Assembly: GCF_035984545.1 (NCBI RefSeq)
Contig: NZ_JAXCHP010000001.1
Coordinates: forward strand, 1,488,001-1,552,000
Source of the DNA: Cryobacterium sp. GrIS_2_6
Lineage (GTDB): Bacteria; Actinomycetota; Actinomycetes; Actinomycetales; Microbacteriaceae
Direction of reading: 5' to 3'
Length of the DNA: 64,000 nucleotides
Shown here one piece after another: positions 43,791 through 51,298 of the stretch. The position numbers and the translations under genes are program-made. The notes beneath the pieces were generated by a model. It saw only the letters and a program-made list of their open reading frames with translations, ran no database searches and had not been told where the DNA came from. Position 1 is the first letter of the stretch. Each line of letters starts with the position of its first letter.

Positions 43791-44339
43791 ATGCGCGCGC
43801 GCCTCTATCTCGACGTGGACGGCGTTGTGAACGCAACAAACGCCCGGTTGATCTGGGGCGATGAGGAGTCCGCATCCGTCACGCTGCACAGCGTGGTCGG
43901 CCCCGACAAGGTCTTCACGGTCGTTTGGGCCCCGGCTCTAATCGCAGCTCTTGACGATCTGCGTGCCGATTTCGATCTGGACCTCGTGTGGCTCTCGACC
44001 TGGAATGAAGGTCACAGCGTTCTAACCGGTTTGGTCCCAGCCTTCGGCGGACTCGAGCGCGGCCGAATCCTGCCGTACCACCCGGAGGAAAAGGTACACG
44101 GTGAGGCGTCGGGTTGGTGGAAGGCCCGGAGCATCCTCGACGACCAGGCTGCCGCGCCAGCACCGTTCATCTGGATCGATGACGTCGAGATTGAGCTGCA
44201 CGGTTACCGGATGCTCAACGCCCCAACAGGGATGTCTGTGCTCATGATCCCGACGAATACGATGGCGGGCCTGACTCCGGATGACGTCACCAAAATGCGT
44301 TCCTGGCTCGAGCAGCTGAGTGGGAAGGCAGATCGATGA
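43791..44339 (+). CDS. HAD-fold hydrolase (RNA-repair-type)
   Basis: 182 residues, the whole protein being one HAD domain: RLYLDVDGVVNATN (DxD), LDLVWLSTWNEG (motif II), the Lys in WWKARSILDD, and PFIWIDDVEIEL (motif IV DD). The LWLSTWxEG pattern matches HAD proteins linked to RNA repair and is shared with the larger protein at 36580-37614. AAAGGAA precedes the ATG. The stop overlaps the start of the winged-helix gene (ATGA), so the two are made together. Confidence 0.75.
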   Translation: MRARLYLDVDGVVNATNARLIWGDEESASVTLHSVVGPDKVFTVVWAPALIAALDDLRADFDLDLVWLSTWNEGHSVLTGLVPAFGGLERGRILPYHPEEKVHGEASGWWKARSILDDQAAAPAPFIWIDDVEIELHGYRMLNAPTGMSVLMIPTNTMAGLTPDDVTKMRSWLEQLSGKADR

Positions 44340-45100
44340 GGATGCGTGAGCTCGTCTGGCGAACGTTGGTCGACACCGCCCTTGTCGACGGCCGGAGGCG
44401 CTGGGCCAGTGTGGACGAGCTCGCCCAGGCTTCCGGCGTGGAGATCCCGTCGACGAGCCGTGCGCTTAGACGTCTCTACGCGATCGGGGCACTACGCCGC
44501 AATGACGATGGCGGTTTCAGCGCGATCAGCCCATGGAAAATCCTCACGGTCCTTGCCGCTGCGCGCGATCTGCAAGCGGACGTGGTCGCTGCGACGACCC
44601 TTGCCACGATTGAAGAGCTGGCCGCAAGTGTTCATTTCACGCTTGGTGGCGCCGATGCCGCCCAACACTATCTCGGTGACGTTGCGGTGGCCGATCGTGG
44701 GCAGCGGGTTGTCTACACGGCGGCCGCAATCGATGCCTCAAACTTCGAGCCAGGTGCCGAGGTGCTCGTTGTGGAATGGGGCCCCAACGCTATGCGCTCT
44801 GGCACAGAATCGCCACCCTTCACATCAATGGCTCAGACCTACGCGGACCTCTTTTCGCTCCCCGGGTGGCAGGCTGCAGAATTCCTCGAAGCCATGAAGC
44901 ACTTTCTGTTCAGCGCCCCGATGGGGAAGACGCCTTCGAAAGAGCCACCGACGTGGCGCCAGCTGATCCCCGTTAGACTGGTTGCATTTCCACGCTTTAG
45001 ACCGAATCGGGAGCGTAATGACGTACATTCCAAGCACCTTCGAGACGCTCGGCGAATGGGAACAGCGCATCGGGGAAGCCGTCCGAGCCATGAGAATTGA
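44336..45100 (+). CDS. Winged-helix regulator coupled to the HAD gene
   Basis: 254 residues, beginning MRMRELVWRTLVDTALVDGR. A winged helix (WASVDELAQASGVEIPSTSR, ALRRLYAIGALRRND) is followed by a domain with LGGADAAQHYLGDVAVADRG, VYTAAAIDASNFEPGAEVLV and AQTYADLFSLPGWQAAEFLE. I recall this architecture as an uncharacterised actinobacterial family found near toxin-antitoxin and defence genes. The last 27 residues overlap the start of the XRE gene for 83 bp and look random, so the gene may have lost its original stop by a shift. It probably acts as regulator or antitoxin-like partner. Confidence 0.65.
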   Translation: MRMRELVWRTLVDTALVDGRRRWASVDELAQASGVEIPSTSRALRRLYAIGALRRNDDGGFSAISPWKILTVLAAARDLQADVVAATTLATIEELAASVHFTLGGADAAQHYLGDVAVADRGQRVVYTAAAIDASNFEPGAEVLVVEWGPNAMRSGTESPPFTSMAQTYADLFSLPGWQAAEFLEAMKHFLFSAPMGKTPSKEPPTWRQLIPVRLVAFPRFRPNRERNDVHSKHLRDARRMGTAHRGSRPSHEN

Positions 45101-45341
45101 GTCCGAATTCAGCCAGGAGGTGCTGGCCGACCGCGCTAACATCTCACGCTCGGCCGTGCAAGGACTTGAGCTCGGAACAGGGACTCGATTGCACACGCTC
45201 CTTGCGGTACTCCGAGCTCTCGATCGTGTTGATGCGCTCGATGGCTTGCTACCTATGGAGGGACCTTCACCGCTCGAGGTCCTGGCGGCGTGGAAGAAAG
45301 CCCAGAAAACCAGGCAGCGGTTTCGCGCGAAGGCAGTTTGA
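45018..45341 (+). CDS. XRE-family regulator without adjacent toxin
   Basis: 107 residues. HTH at 14-70: LGEWEQRIGEAVRAMRIESE, FSQEVLADRANISRSAVQGL, ELGTGTRLHTLLAVLRALDR. GGGAG precedes the ATG. The C-terminal MEGPSPLEVLAAWKKAQKTR-type tail is typical of HipB-like antitoxins from HipA operons (L..P...p...l......RqRa), where a kinase gene follows at once. Here no hipA follows; the next gene is convergent. It is therefore an orphan antitoxin or regulates the local genes. Confidence 0.75.
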   Translation: MTYIPSTFETLGEWEQRIGEAVRAMRIESEFSQEVLADRANISRSAVQGLELGTGTRLHTLLAVLRALDRVDALDGLLPMEGPSPLEVLAAWKKAQKTRQRFRAKAV

Positions 45342-45374
45342 CCGCCCCGCGCCAGGGCACGTGGTCGGGCTCAT

Positions 45375-45725
45375 CTATGGGAGCTCGGGGAATCGCCGCG
45401 TCCATGCCTCGCGAACTTTCCGCGGCAGGAACAGGTCAGGCCAGATGCGGATGAGAATCTGGCTGTTCAGATACCTGAAATCGCTTTCGTGCTTCGCTTC
45501 ACGCAGCACCGTCGCGTACCCGGAGAGCACAGAACTTGGGTCATCCAGGCGGATCGGCCGGCGCGTCGTCCACTCGAGGTGCAGTGGAAGCTGGACCAAC
45601 CCAGCAGTCGGTCCGGTGAGGTCGTCGAGGTCGTCCGCCACCCAGACCGGGTGCGTTTCCCAGTAGTCAGGATGCACGCCATCCGGCAGCGGATTGCGTG
45701 AGTTGTATTTCGCTTCTATCTTCAT
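45375..45725 (-). CDS. Third member of the AbiEii-partner family
   Basis: 116 residues with a perfect ribosome site (AAGGAG). WVADDLDDLTGPTAGLVQLP, LHLEWTTRRPIRLDDPSSVL and LIRIWPDLFLPRKVREAWTR align with the 103-residue protein at 25605-25916, with an extra N-terminal ~28 residues. Instead of preceding a nucleotidyltransferase it is the last gene of a minus-strand operon, after the two-part protein and phosphoesterase 2. The conserved W-P-x-L-x-L-P-x-x-V/C-R motif is intact. Confidence 0.7.
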   Translation of the reverse strand: MKIEAKYNSRNPLPDGVHPDYWETHPVWVADDLDDLTGPTAGLVQLPLHLEWTTRRPIRLDDPSSVLSGYATVLREAKHESDFRYLNSQILIRIWPDLFLPRKVREAWTRRFPELP

Positions 45726-45774
45726 GCTGGCTCCTTTTCGGTCAGCGGTGGCTCAGACGGGTTCAATCGGCTCG

Positions 45775-46746
45775 TCACCAGGCGCGTAGATCTCGATCTC
45801 TGAGCAGTATGTTTTTCGCGAGGAAGGCCCGCGGCGTCTGGCTGCGTATGAAGGAGCGGAACTCGGCAGACGCTTCCACATCGCCGTCCCACAGCCACTC
45901 CTCCCGGAGTGCTGGCGGCCGCGTCATCCATTCCAGCGGCGTGCTTCCGCGCTCAGTCAGGGCGTACGCAAAGCCCGTTGCGAGGAGAGTGTCATACCGC
46001 TCGTTGCCCGTGGTCTCGGGCTCGGCCAAGACGTCATCCGCGATGGCTTCGTCCGCGGGCGTGATCAGAATGCTGCTGACCGCTTCTGTCAGGAGCCGAT
46101 CGGCGGCCTCATAGTCTGCCGCGGCGATTGCTCGCCGAATCGCAACTGCGGCCTCACCGGCGGCCATCGGATATCCGGACCACCGTTGAGGGTTGACTCG
46201 GCGAATCGCAACAACCCGCGAAGTCGTTAGCGAAAGGCCGACGTTCGAGAAGGCAACGACTGCATTCTTCCCGAGCCGGATATCAAAGTGTCTGAGGGGG
46301 TTGAGCTCGCTGAGATCGAGTCCATTGCGCCGCGGCCGCCGGCTGCGATTGAACGTCACCCAGCGGACCGAGGCGGCCCTCGTGTCGACGCAGAACTCCA
46401 GAGCTTCCCCGCTCTCAACGTCGACCCGAAACGTTCCTGGAGCTGTACCCGAGTGCAGACTGTTTAGATTCTCGCTCCAGTCATTTCTGATCAGCTCGAT
46501 GCTCGTGACGATCCCGGTACGCTGCTCAGGACTCTCTAGCCCGACCGTCACTGATCCAGGCTCGCCAATGGTGAATCGAACCCGGTACACACGCTCGGGG
46601 TTGACGGTCGGATCCGTCAGATCGTCGATCCACTGGACGTTGGCGCCTGGGCCATCGTCGGTCATGACCTCGAGCACGCGTCCACCGGACTTCACCCGGT
46701 ATAAGCCCGGAGGGCTGGTCTCGGTTAGGACGAAATTCGGCTTCAC
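45775..46746 (-). CDS. Two-part protein: unknown beta-rich N-terminus plus antitoxin-like C-terminus
   Basis: 323 residues, starting with an ATG that overlaps the phosphoesterase 2 stop (ATGA). Residues 1-195 are beta-rich and unrecognised (RVYRVRFTIGEPGSVTVGLE, RNDWSENLNSLHSGTAPGTF, ALEFCVDTRAASVRWVTF). The C-terminal ~120 residues read TGNERYDTLLATGFAYALTE, STPLEWMTRPPALREEWLW and TPRAFLAKNILLRDRDL, very like the C-terminal domain seen after an HTH in actinobacterial antitoxin-type proteins that accompany nucleotidyltransferases (D.lla...e....r.g...P.Wt ... P..f...gIflr..dL). Here the HTH is replaced by the new N-terminal domain. Function is inferred only. Confidence 0.6.
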   Translation of the reverse strand: MKPNFVLTETSPPGLYRVKSGGRVLEVMTDDGPGANVQWIDDLTDPTVNPERVYRVRFTIGEPGSVTVGLESPEQRTGIVTSIELIRNDWSENLNSLHSGTAPGTFRVDVESGEALEFCVDTRAASVRWVTFNRSRRPRRNGLDLSELNPLRHFDIRLGKNAVVAFSNVGLSLTTSRVVAIRRVNPQRWSGYPMAAGEAAVAIRRAIAAADYEAADRLLTEAVSSILITPADEAIADDVLAEPETTGNERYDTLLATGFAYALTERGSTPLEWMTRPPALREEWLWDGDVEASAEFRSFIRSQTPRAFLAKNILLRDRDLRAW

Positions 46747-47552
46747 CGTCGGTCTCCATTCAGATCGAAAGTCTCAAGCTCCAATGTCGCTAGGTCGAGC
46801 ACAGCACAGCTGACACCCGCCCCAGAGCTGGCATCGGCGAGGAGGACGACGCGGGATTCAAACCGGTCTGCGCCATCGCCAAACGACACGACCTCGTCAA
46901 TGTAAGTGTGGAAATGACCGCCGACGTACAGCTCAGGCCTGACCTGCCTGAAGCCTCGAGTAAACATCTCGCGGCCCGCCGCGGCGTAGGCCCGACCCTC
47001 ATCGGTCCAGTAGCGGTCCGTGGTCGCGAGGAGCTGGTCTAACGCGGGCAGCGGGGTGGGCGCGTCGTGGCCGATCAGAATATCGACTCGTTCCGTGCCG
47101 AGCGCAACGAGGTCGTCGGGAGTTATCGATTCGAGCGGATCAGCCTTGGGGTGGTCTATGGAGTTGGCGCCGCCGAGGGCGCCGAGCGTTCGGCCGCCGG
47201 CGACCCTCATCCGAAACCCCCGTGGGAGATGTGCCATATTGCTTGCGACCCACCGGTATCCGGTGGCGTCCACGGGAGAGCTGTAAATGTCTGAGAGGCG
47301 GTCGTGGTTGCCGTCGACAAAGATCAACGAGAGCTGGTTCTCGGCGAGTATTTCGCTGGCCCAGGCTTGATTTGAGATCATCGGACGGCTGTCCACGAAA
47401 CCAAAATCGCCGGTGGCCACGAGGACGCTGAGACCCCGGGCTCGCATCGCCTCGGCCACCTCACGCAGCTGGTGCGCGTCACCGTGCAGGTCCCCGACGA
47501 GCCCGATGCGCTTGACAGTGCTCAGCGTTTGGAGGGCGTACGGACCACTCAC
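46743..47552 (-). CDS. Calcineurin-like metallophosphoesterase 2
   Basis: 269 residues from GTG 47552, with GGGAGGTGA 6 nt upstream. Motifs: IGLVGDLHGDAH, ATGDFGFVDSR, FVDGNHDRL, ILIGHDAPTP and YVGGHFHTYI, all metal ligands intact. RGFRMRVAGGRTLGALGGAN parallels RGYRFTLAGQQFTSLGGAAS of phosphoesterase 1, showing that the two are one subfamily despite low identity elsewhere. First gene of an operon with the two-part protein (4-bp overlap) and a member of the AbiEii-partner family. Confidence 0.85.
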   Translation of the reverse strand: MSGPYALQTLSTVKRIGLVGDLHGDAHQLREVAEAMRARGLSVLVATGDFGFVDSRPMISNQAWASEILAENQLSLIFVDGNHDRLSDIYSSPVDATGYRWVASNMAHLPRGFRMRVAGGRTLGALGGANSIDHPKADPLESITPDDLVALGTERVDILIGHDAPTPLPALDQLLATTDRYWTDEGRAYAAAGREMFTRGFRQVRPELYVGGHFHTYIDEVVSFGDGADRFESRVVLLADASSGAGVSCAVLDLATLELETFDLNGDRR

Positions 47553-47558
47553 TGGCTG

Positions 47559-47756
47559 TCACCTCCCTTTCGCCTGAAGCCTATTGCGCCGGGGCAGAAG
47601 TGTCATGCGCGCCGTCTCAGCATCATCCAGTGTGTGCGGGAAGGATGGCAGCACCGCGTCGATCTGAGGGAGCACTTCCAGGGAAAGGCGGGCGGCTCCC
47701 CGCTCCGGATTCGAGTGCCCCTCGTTTCGCATTGCATCAGTGCCCGGACGAGGCAA
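47559..47756 (-). CDS. Possible small gene or gene tail before phosphoesterase 2
   Basis: A frame reading LSLEVLPQIDAVLPSFPHTL DDAE.. ends 4 nt before the phosphoesterase 2 start, with the stop inside that gene's ribosome site. The sequence looks like genuine protein, but the start is unclear; it may be the end of a truncated gene. Confidence 0.3.
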   Translation of the reverse strand: MPRPGTDAMRNEGHSNPERGAARLSLEVLPQIDAVLPSFPHTLDDAETARMTLLPRRNRLQAKGR

Positions 47757-47978
47757 TGAGTTGGATTATGCACCTACCAACCGCGTCAGCCCGACCGGGC
47801 GTGCACCTTCACCTGCACCTGCACCGAAAAACACTTCCAACTCGGCATCAGTACCCCTGGAAAGGGACCCCACTGAGTCAAGCCTGCCAGGCCTTAGGTG
47901 TCCATTTAGGTGTCCAGTCGGCTGACTGAAAACTCTCCCATATTCAATTTTACAGCGCTTCACCAGGACTTTAATCTG

Positions 47979-48052
47979 TAGGGCGGGTGGGACTTGAACC
48001 CACGACCGACGGATTATGAGTCCGCTGCTCTAACCAGCTGAGCTACCGCCCC
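47979..48052 (-). tRNA. tRNA with CAU anticodon (Met, or Ile2)
   Basis: 74 nt folding as a standard cloverleaf: D-arm GCTCAGCTGGTTAGAGC, anticodon loop CTCATAA, T-arm GGGTTCAAGTCCC. The anticodon CAU is read as elongator Met or, if lysidinylated, Ile; the sequence alone does not decide. The first acceptor pair is G1-U72, a wobble. CCA is not encoded. It marks the boundary between accessory DNA on the left and core genes on the right. Confidence 0.92.
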
Positions 48053-48061
48053 CAACCGCAC

Positions 48062-49318
48062 TCACTCCGTGGAGCGGGCGGCGGCATCTGAGGTGATCGT
48101 GTTGACCACCGGTTCCCCACGATACAGGCTCTCGAAAGTGTCGAGGGTGCGATTGATGTCGTGGGCACCGATCAGCCTCAGCGACTCGTACTTGAGGGCG
48201 TCGAGCGCTTCGGGGCCCGCAGTGAGTACACGGGTCAGCTTGTCCGCAAGGTCCTGGGCGCTTCCTGGCTCGAAGAGGTAGCCGTTCTGTCCGTCGTGGA
48301 CGAGGTGCGGCAGCGCCATGGCGTTCGCGGCGACGATCGGCAGGCCCGAGGCCATCGCCTCCATGGTCGCGATGCTCTGCAGCTCGGCGATCGACGGCAT
48401 CGCGAACAGGGTGGCGCGGGTGTATGCCGCGCGCAGTTCCTCATCGGTCACGTAGCCGCGGAAGACGACACGGCTGCTGATGCCCAAGCTCTGGGCGAGG
48501 TGTTCGAGGTTGCGCTTCTGGTCGCCGCCGCCCACGATCTCGACTTGGGTATCCAGTTCAGGCGCGAGCAGCGTCACGGCGTGCAGGAGCACATCGATCT
48601 GCTTCTCGCTCGTCACGCGGCCGACGAAGAGGATCCGGTTCTCCGTGCGCGGCTCAAAGGACGGCGAATAGTTGTGGGCGTCGATGCCGCACGAGATCGC
48701 GAGCACACCCTCGAGCCCGGTGTACTTCTCCAGGAACTCGGCGGCGCGCACGGTCGGGGTCGTGACGGCTTCCGCCCGGCCGAAGGTGCGGCGAGCCGCC
48801 TTCCAGGCCATTTTGATCAGGCGCTCATGCATGCTCTTCGGGATCAGCGTGAATTCGAGCATGTTCTCGGGCATGAAGTGGTTCGTCCCGATGATGCGGA
48901 TGCCGCGCTTCGCGGCCTCGATCGTGACGCCGCGCCCGATGTTGATATGGGACTGGAAGTGCACGACATCCGGCTTGAAGGTGTCTAGGATTCGGCGGCT
49001 CTCCGCATGGATCAGCCACGGCAGCGCGTAGCGGAGCCAGTCGTGCGGGTACCAGCGCCAGCTCTTGATCCGGTGCACGAGGAACGTCTGGCCCTCGTGC
49101 TCTTCGGTGCAGGTGCCGTGCTTGGCCGAGGCCGCCGGCGCGAAGACCTGCACCTCGTGGCCGCGGGAGGTCAGGCCGGCGGCGAGACGCTCGGCGAACT
49201 TCGCCGCACCGTTGACGTCAGGGGCGAACGTGTCGCAGGCGATGAGGACCTTGATCGGCTTTTTCGAACCCGGAGCCACAGGGGTAGAACCTAGTGGCGA
49301 AGCGGTCGAGTCTGACAA
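48062..49318 (-). CDS. Glycosyltransferase family 4 (GT-B)
   Basis: 418 residues. IKVLIACDTFAPDVNGAAKF near the start is the usual GT4 acceptor-side motif (fpP.vGGva...). The C-terminal nucleotide-sugar half contains RILFVGRVTSEKQIDVLLHA, VVFRGYVTDEELRAAYTRAT, LFAMPSIAELQSIATMEAMA and SGLPIVAAN, including the E-x7-E region (AELQSIATMEAM). It resembles PimB/MgtA-type lipid mannosyltransferases and may glycosylate a membrane lipid, such as phosphatidylinositol mannosides. The start is TTG 49318 or GTG 49279; neither has a good ribosome site. Confidence 0.85.
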   Translation of the reverse strand: MSDSTASPLGSTPVAPGSKKPIKVLIACDTFAPDVNGAAKFAERLAAGLTSRGHEVQVFAPAASAKHGTCTEEHEGQTFLVHRIKSWRWYPHDWLRYALPWLIHAESRRILDTFKPDVVHFQSHINIGRGVTIEAAKRGIRIIGTNHFMPENMLEFTLIPKSMHERLIKMAWKAARRTFGRAEAVTTPTVRAAEFLEKYTGLEGVLAISCGIDAHNYSPSFEPRTENRILFVGRVTSEKQIDVLLHAVTLLAPELDTQVEIVGGGDQKRNLEHLAQSLGISSRVVFRGYVTDEELRAAYTRATLFAMPSIAELQSIATMEAMASGLPIVAANAMALPHLVHDGQNGYLFEPGSAQDLADKLTRVLTAGPEALDALKYESLRLIGAHDINRTLDTFESLYRGEPVVNTITSDAAARSTE

Positions 49319-49460
49319 AGTGAGGGTGTCCCAACGTGTGTGGGCCGGAGGTCGTCATCCGGCGGTATTTCAGGTCTTGGACGGCGCGAACGCGGCCGAC
49401 TTCTCCTAGCACCCTATTCTAAATCCGCGTGTTCTCGCCCATCCTCGGCGACGGCGCGCC

Positions 49461-50387
49461 CTATTCCGATACGGTAACGGATGCCTGCGGATGGTGGCGA
49501 GACAGCAGGATGACACCCCAGATCGCGATGGCACCTGCGAATGCGAACGCCACTCCCGCCCACACAGGGGCCTGTGCGATCTCGCCGAGGACGACGATGC
49601 CGATTCCGACCGCCACCAGCGGATCGATCACTGTCAGGCCGGCGATCACGAGATCGGGCGGTCCCGACGAATACGCGTTCTGGACGAAGTAGGCACCGAG
49701 AGCTGCCGCGAGGAGCAGGCCGACGACGCAGGTGAGCGTCAGCCACTCGAAATTGCCGTTCTGGGTGCGGTTGATGATCACCTTCGCCAGGGTCGCAACG
49801 AAGCCGTAGAGCACACCGGCGCCGGTGATGTAGAAGATCGCCTTGAACTTGGTGTGCAGCAGCGCGAACGCGACGACGAACGCGACGAGCACCGCGCCGA
49901 GCACGATCAGGATGGTGATGAGGTTCTTGTCGGTCACCGGCTTGTCCACGGCGAAGAAGGCCGCGACGGTGACGAAGAGCCCGATGCCGCCGACGCAGAC
50001 CGCGATGGCGATCTTGGAGGCCCGGTTGACCGGGGTCCTGGTCACCCGGGCGTTGACGATCGACGTGATCACGAGGGCGACTGCGCCGAGGGGCTGCACG
50101 ACGATGATCGGGGCGAAGGCGAGGCTCGAGAGCTGGAAGACGATGGCGAGGCCGAGCATGAGGGTGCCGATCACCCAGGACGGCCGGCGCAGCAGGAGCA
50201 GCAGCTGGTGCGGGTCGAGGCCTCCCGTGACCGCAACGGTGTTGGCTTCGACCTTGTTGACGCCCCGGTGCTGGAACTGGGCTCCCAGCGACAGGAACAC
50301 GCCGCCGATCAGGGCGAGCGGTATGCCGATCGCCTGGCGAGGGTCGACGGGGAGGTCGACGGTGAAGTCAATCAGGTCGAGGTGCAC
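49461..50387 (-). CDS. DMT-superfamily transporter (EamA/NIPA-like)
   Basis: 308 residues with nine or ten hydrophobic segments: GIPLALIGGVFLSLGAQFQH, then IVVQPLGAVALVITSIVNAR and LVIAGLTVIDPLVAVGIGIVV. The repeated PLG/PL motifs near the ends of helices are typical of drug/metabolite transporters; QFQHRGV near the N-terminus and the lack of a second EamA repeat recall NIPA-like magnesium carriers. Substrate unknown. GTG 50387 is preceded by TAGGGT and 6 nt, so it is probably leaderless, divergent from def. Confidence 0.8.
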   Translation of the reverse strand: MHLDLIDFTVDLPVDPRQAIGIPLALIGGVFLSLGAQFQHRGVNKVEANTVAVTGGLDPHQLLLLLRRPSWVIGTLMLGLAIVFQLSSLAFAPIIVVQPLGAVALVITSIVNARVTRTPVNRASKIAIAVCVGGIGLFVTVAAFFAVDKPVTDKNLITILIVLGAVLVAFVVAFALLHTKFKAIFYITGAGVLYGFVATLAKVIINRTQNGNFEWLTLTCVVGLLLAAALGAYFVQNAYSSGPPDLVIAGLTVIDPLVAVGIGIVVLGEIAQAPVWAGVAFAFAGAIAIWGVILLSRHHPQASVTVSE

Positions 50388-50393
50388 TCAACG

Positions 50394-50399
50394 ACCCTA
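50394..50399 (-). promoter_or_regulatory. -10-like hexamer (TAGGGT) of the DMT gene
   Basis: Exactly 6 nt before the GTG at 50387, with no ribosome site; leaderless geometry. Confidence 0.45.
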
Positions 50400-50415
50400 C
50401 GACGGAACGGCCCGA

Positions 50416-50421
50416 TATCCT
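50416..50421 (+). promoter_or_regulatory. -10 hexamer (TATCCT) of def
   Basis: Exactly 6 nt before the def ATG. The def and DMT -10 hexamers are only 16 bp apart and face away from each other, so the two promoters overlap. Confidence 0.5.
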
Positions 50422-50427
50422 TGCTGA

Positions 50428-50994
50428 ATGGCCGTTCGCTCAATTGTTATTTTCGGAGACCCCGTCCTCCACACCCCTGCCAAGCCCGTCGAGACCTTCG
50501 ACCAGGAGCTCCGCGATCTCGTCCAGGACATGTTCGAGACGATGGACGCCGCTCCCGGAGTCGGCCTCGCCGGCCCGCAGGTCGGCATCCCGCTGCGCCT
50601 GTTCACCTACGGCTACCTCGACGACGACAACCGACAGTGGCGCGGCGTCGCGATCAACCCAGAGCTCTGGATCACTCCGGTCCCCGCCGGAGAGGCAGAC
50701 GAGGACGAGGACGTCGAGGGGTGCCTGTCGTACCCGGGCGAGCGATTCCCGCTGCTCCGCTCCCCCAGGGCGATCCTCCGCGCAATGGACCTCGACCAGA
50801 AGCCGTTCGAAATCCACGCGGACGGCTGGCTCGCCCGGATCTTCCAGCACGAATTCGACCACCTCGACGGCACGGTGTATGTGGATCGCCTCGAGCACTT
50901 CTACGCGAAGATCGCCACGAAGGTCACGCGCAAGCGCGGCTGGGGCGGTCCCGGCCTCTCGTGGCTTCCGGGCGTCGACAACCTCGACGAATAG
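50428..50994 (+). CDS. def: Peptide deformylase
   Basis: Removes the formyl group from the first Met of new proteins. Three family motifs are intact: GVGLAGPQVG, EGCLSYPGE (metal Cys) and QHEFDHLDG (two metal His and catalytic Glu). 188 residues; EGCLSYPG instead of EGCLSVPG is common in actinobacterial paralogues. No ribosome site precedes the ATG, in line with leaderless translation. No fmt neighbour is visible. Confidence 0.95.
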   Translation: MAVRSIVIFGDPVLHTPAKPVETFDQELRDLVQDMFETMDAAPGVGLAGPQVGIPLRLFTYGYLDDDNRQWRGVAINPELWITPVPAGEADEDEDVEGCLSYPGERFPLLRSPRAILRAMDLDQKPFEIHADGWLARIFQHEFDHLDGTVYVDRLEHFYAKIATKVTRKRGWGGPGLSWLPGVDNLDE

Positions 50995-50996
50995 GC

Positions 50997-51284
50997 TCAG
51001 AAGAGGGCGCGAAGGCCTGCTGCCATAGGCGCGGCCACGATCACGACGATGATGAACGGCACCCGCAGGGCGAACAGGACGACCGCGACGAGGACCGCGG
51101 GCACCCGGGCGTCCAGGGCCGCGCCCGTCCCCGCGCCGAGCGTCTGCATCGCGATGAGGGCCGCGAGCAGGGCAACGGGCACGAGTTCGCTGATTCTCGC
51201 CAGGGTCGGCTTCTTCAGCACGGAGGCCGGCACGAGATAGCCGGCGAGCTTGAGCACGACACAGGCGATGGATGCCGCGATCAC
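50997..51284 (-). CDS. azlD: AzlD-type branched-chain amino acid export subunit, start doubtful
   Basis: 95 residues from GTG 51284 with four hydrophobic segments; KLAGYLVPASVLKKPTLARI and ALDARVPAVLVAVVLFALRV are typical AzlD features. The usual family start (V/M-T-L-W-H) is present in frame 18 bp upstream, but its first codon is GTA where a GTG would be expected, so the native start may be mutated. Partner of AzlC upstream, which carries two stop codons. Confidence 0.7.
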   Translation of the reverse strand: MIAASIACVVLKLAGYLVPASVLKKPTLARISELVPVALLAALIAMQTLGAGTGAALDARVPAVLVAVVLFALRVPFIIVVIVAAPMAAGLRALF

Positions 51285-51298
51285 GATGTGCCAGAGGG

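Noticed and set aside
47766..47963. Integrase remnant next to the CAU tRNA
   Set aside because: A minus-strand frame has a faintly integrase-like tail, but no catalytic Arg/His/Tyr motif is visible, so it cannot be supported.
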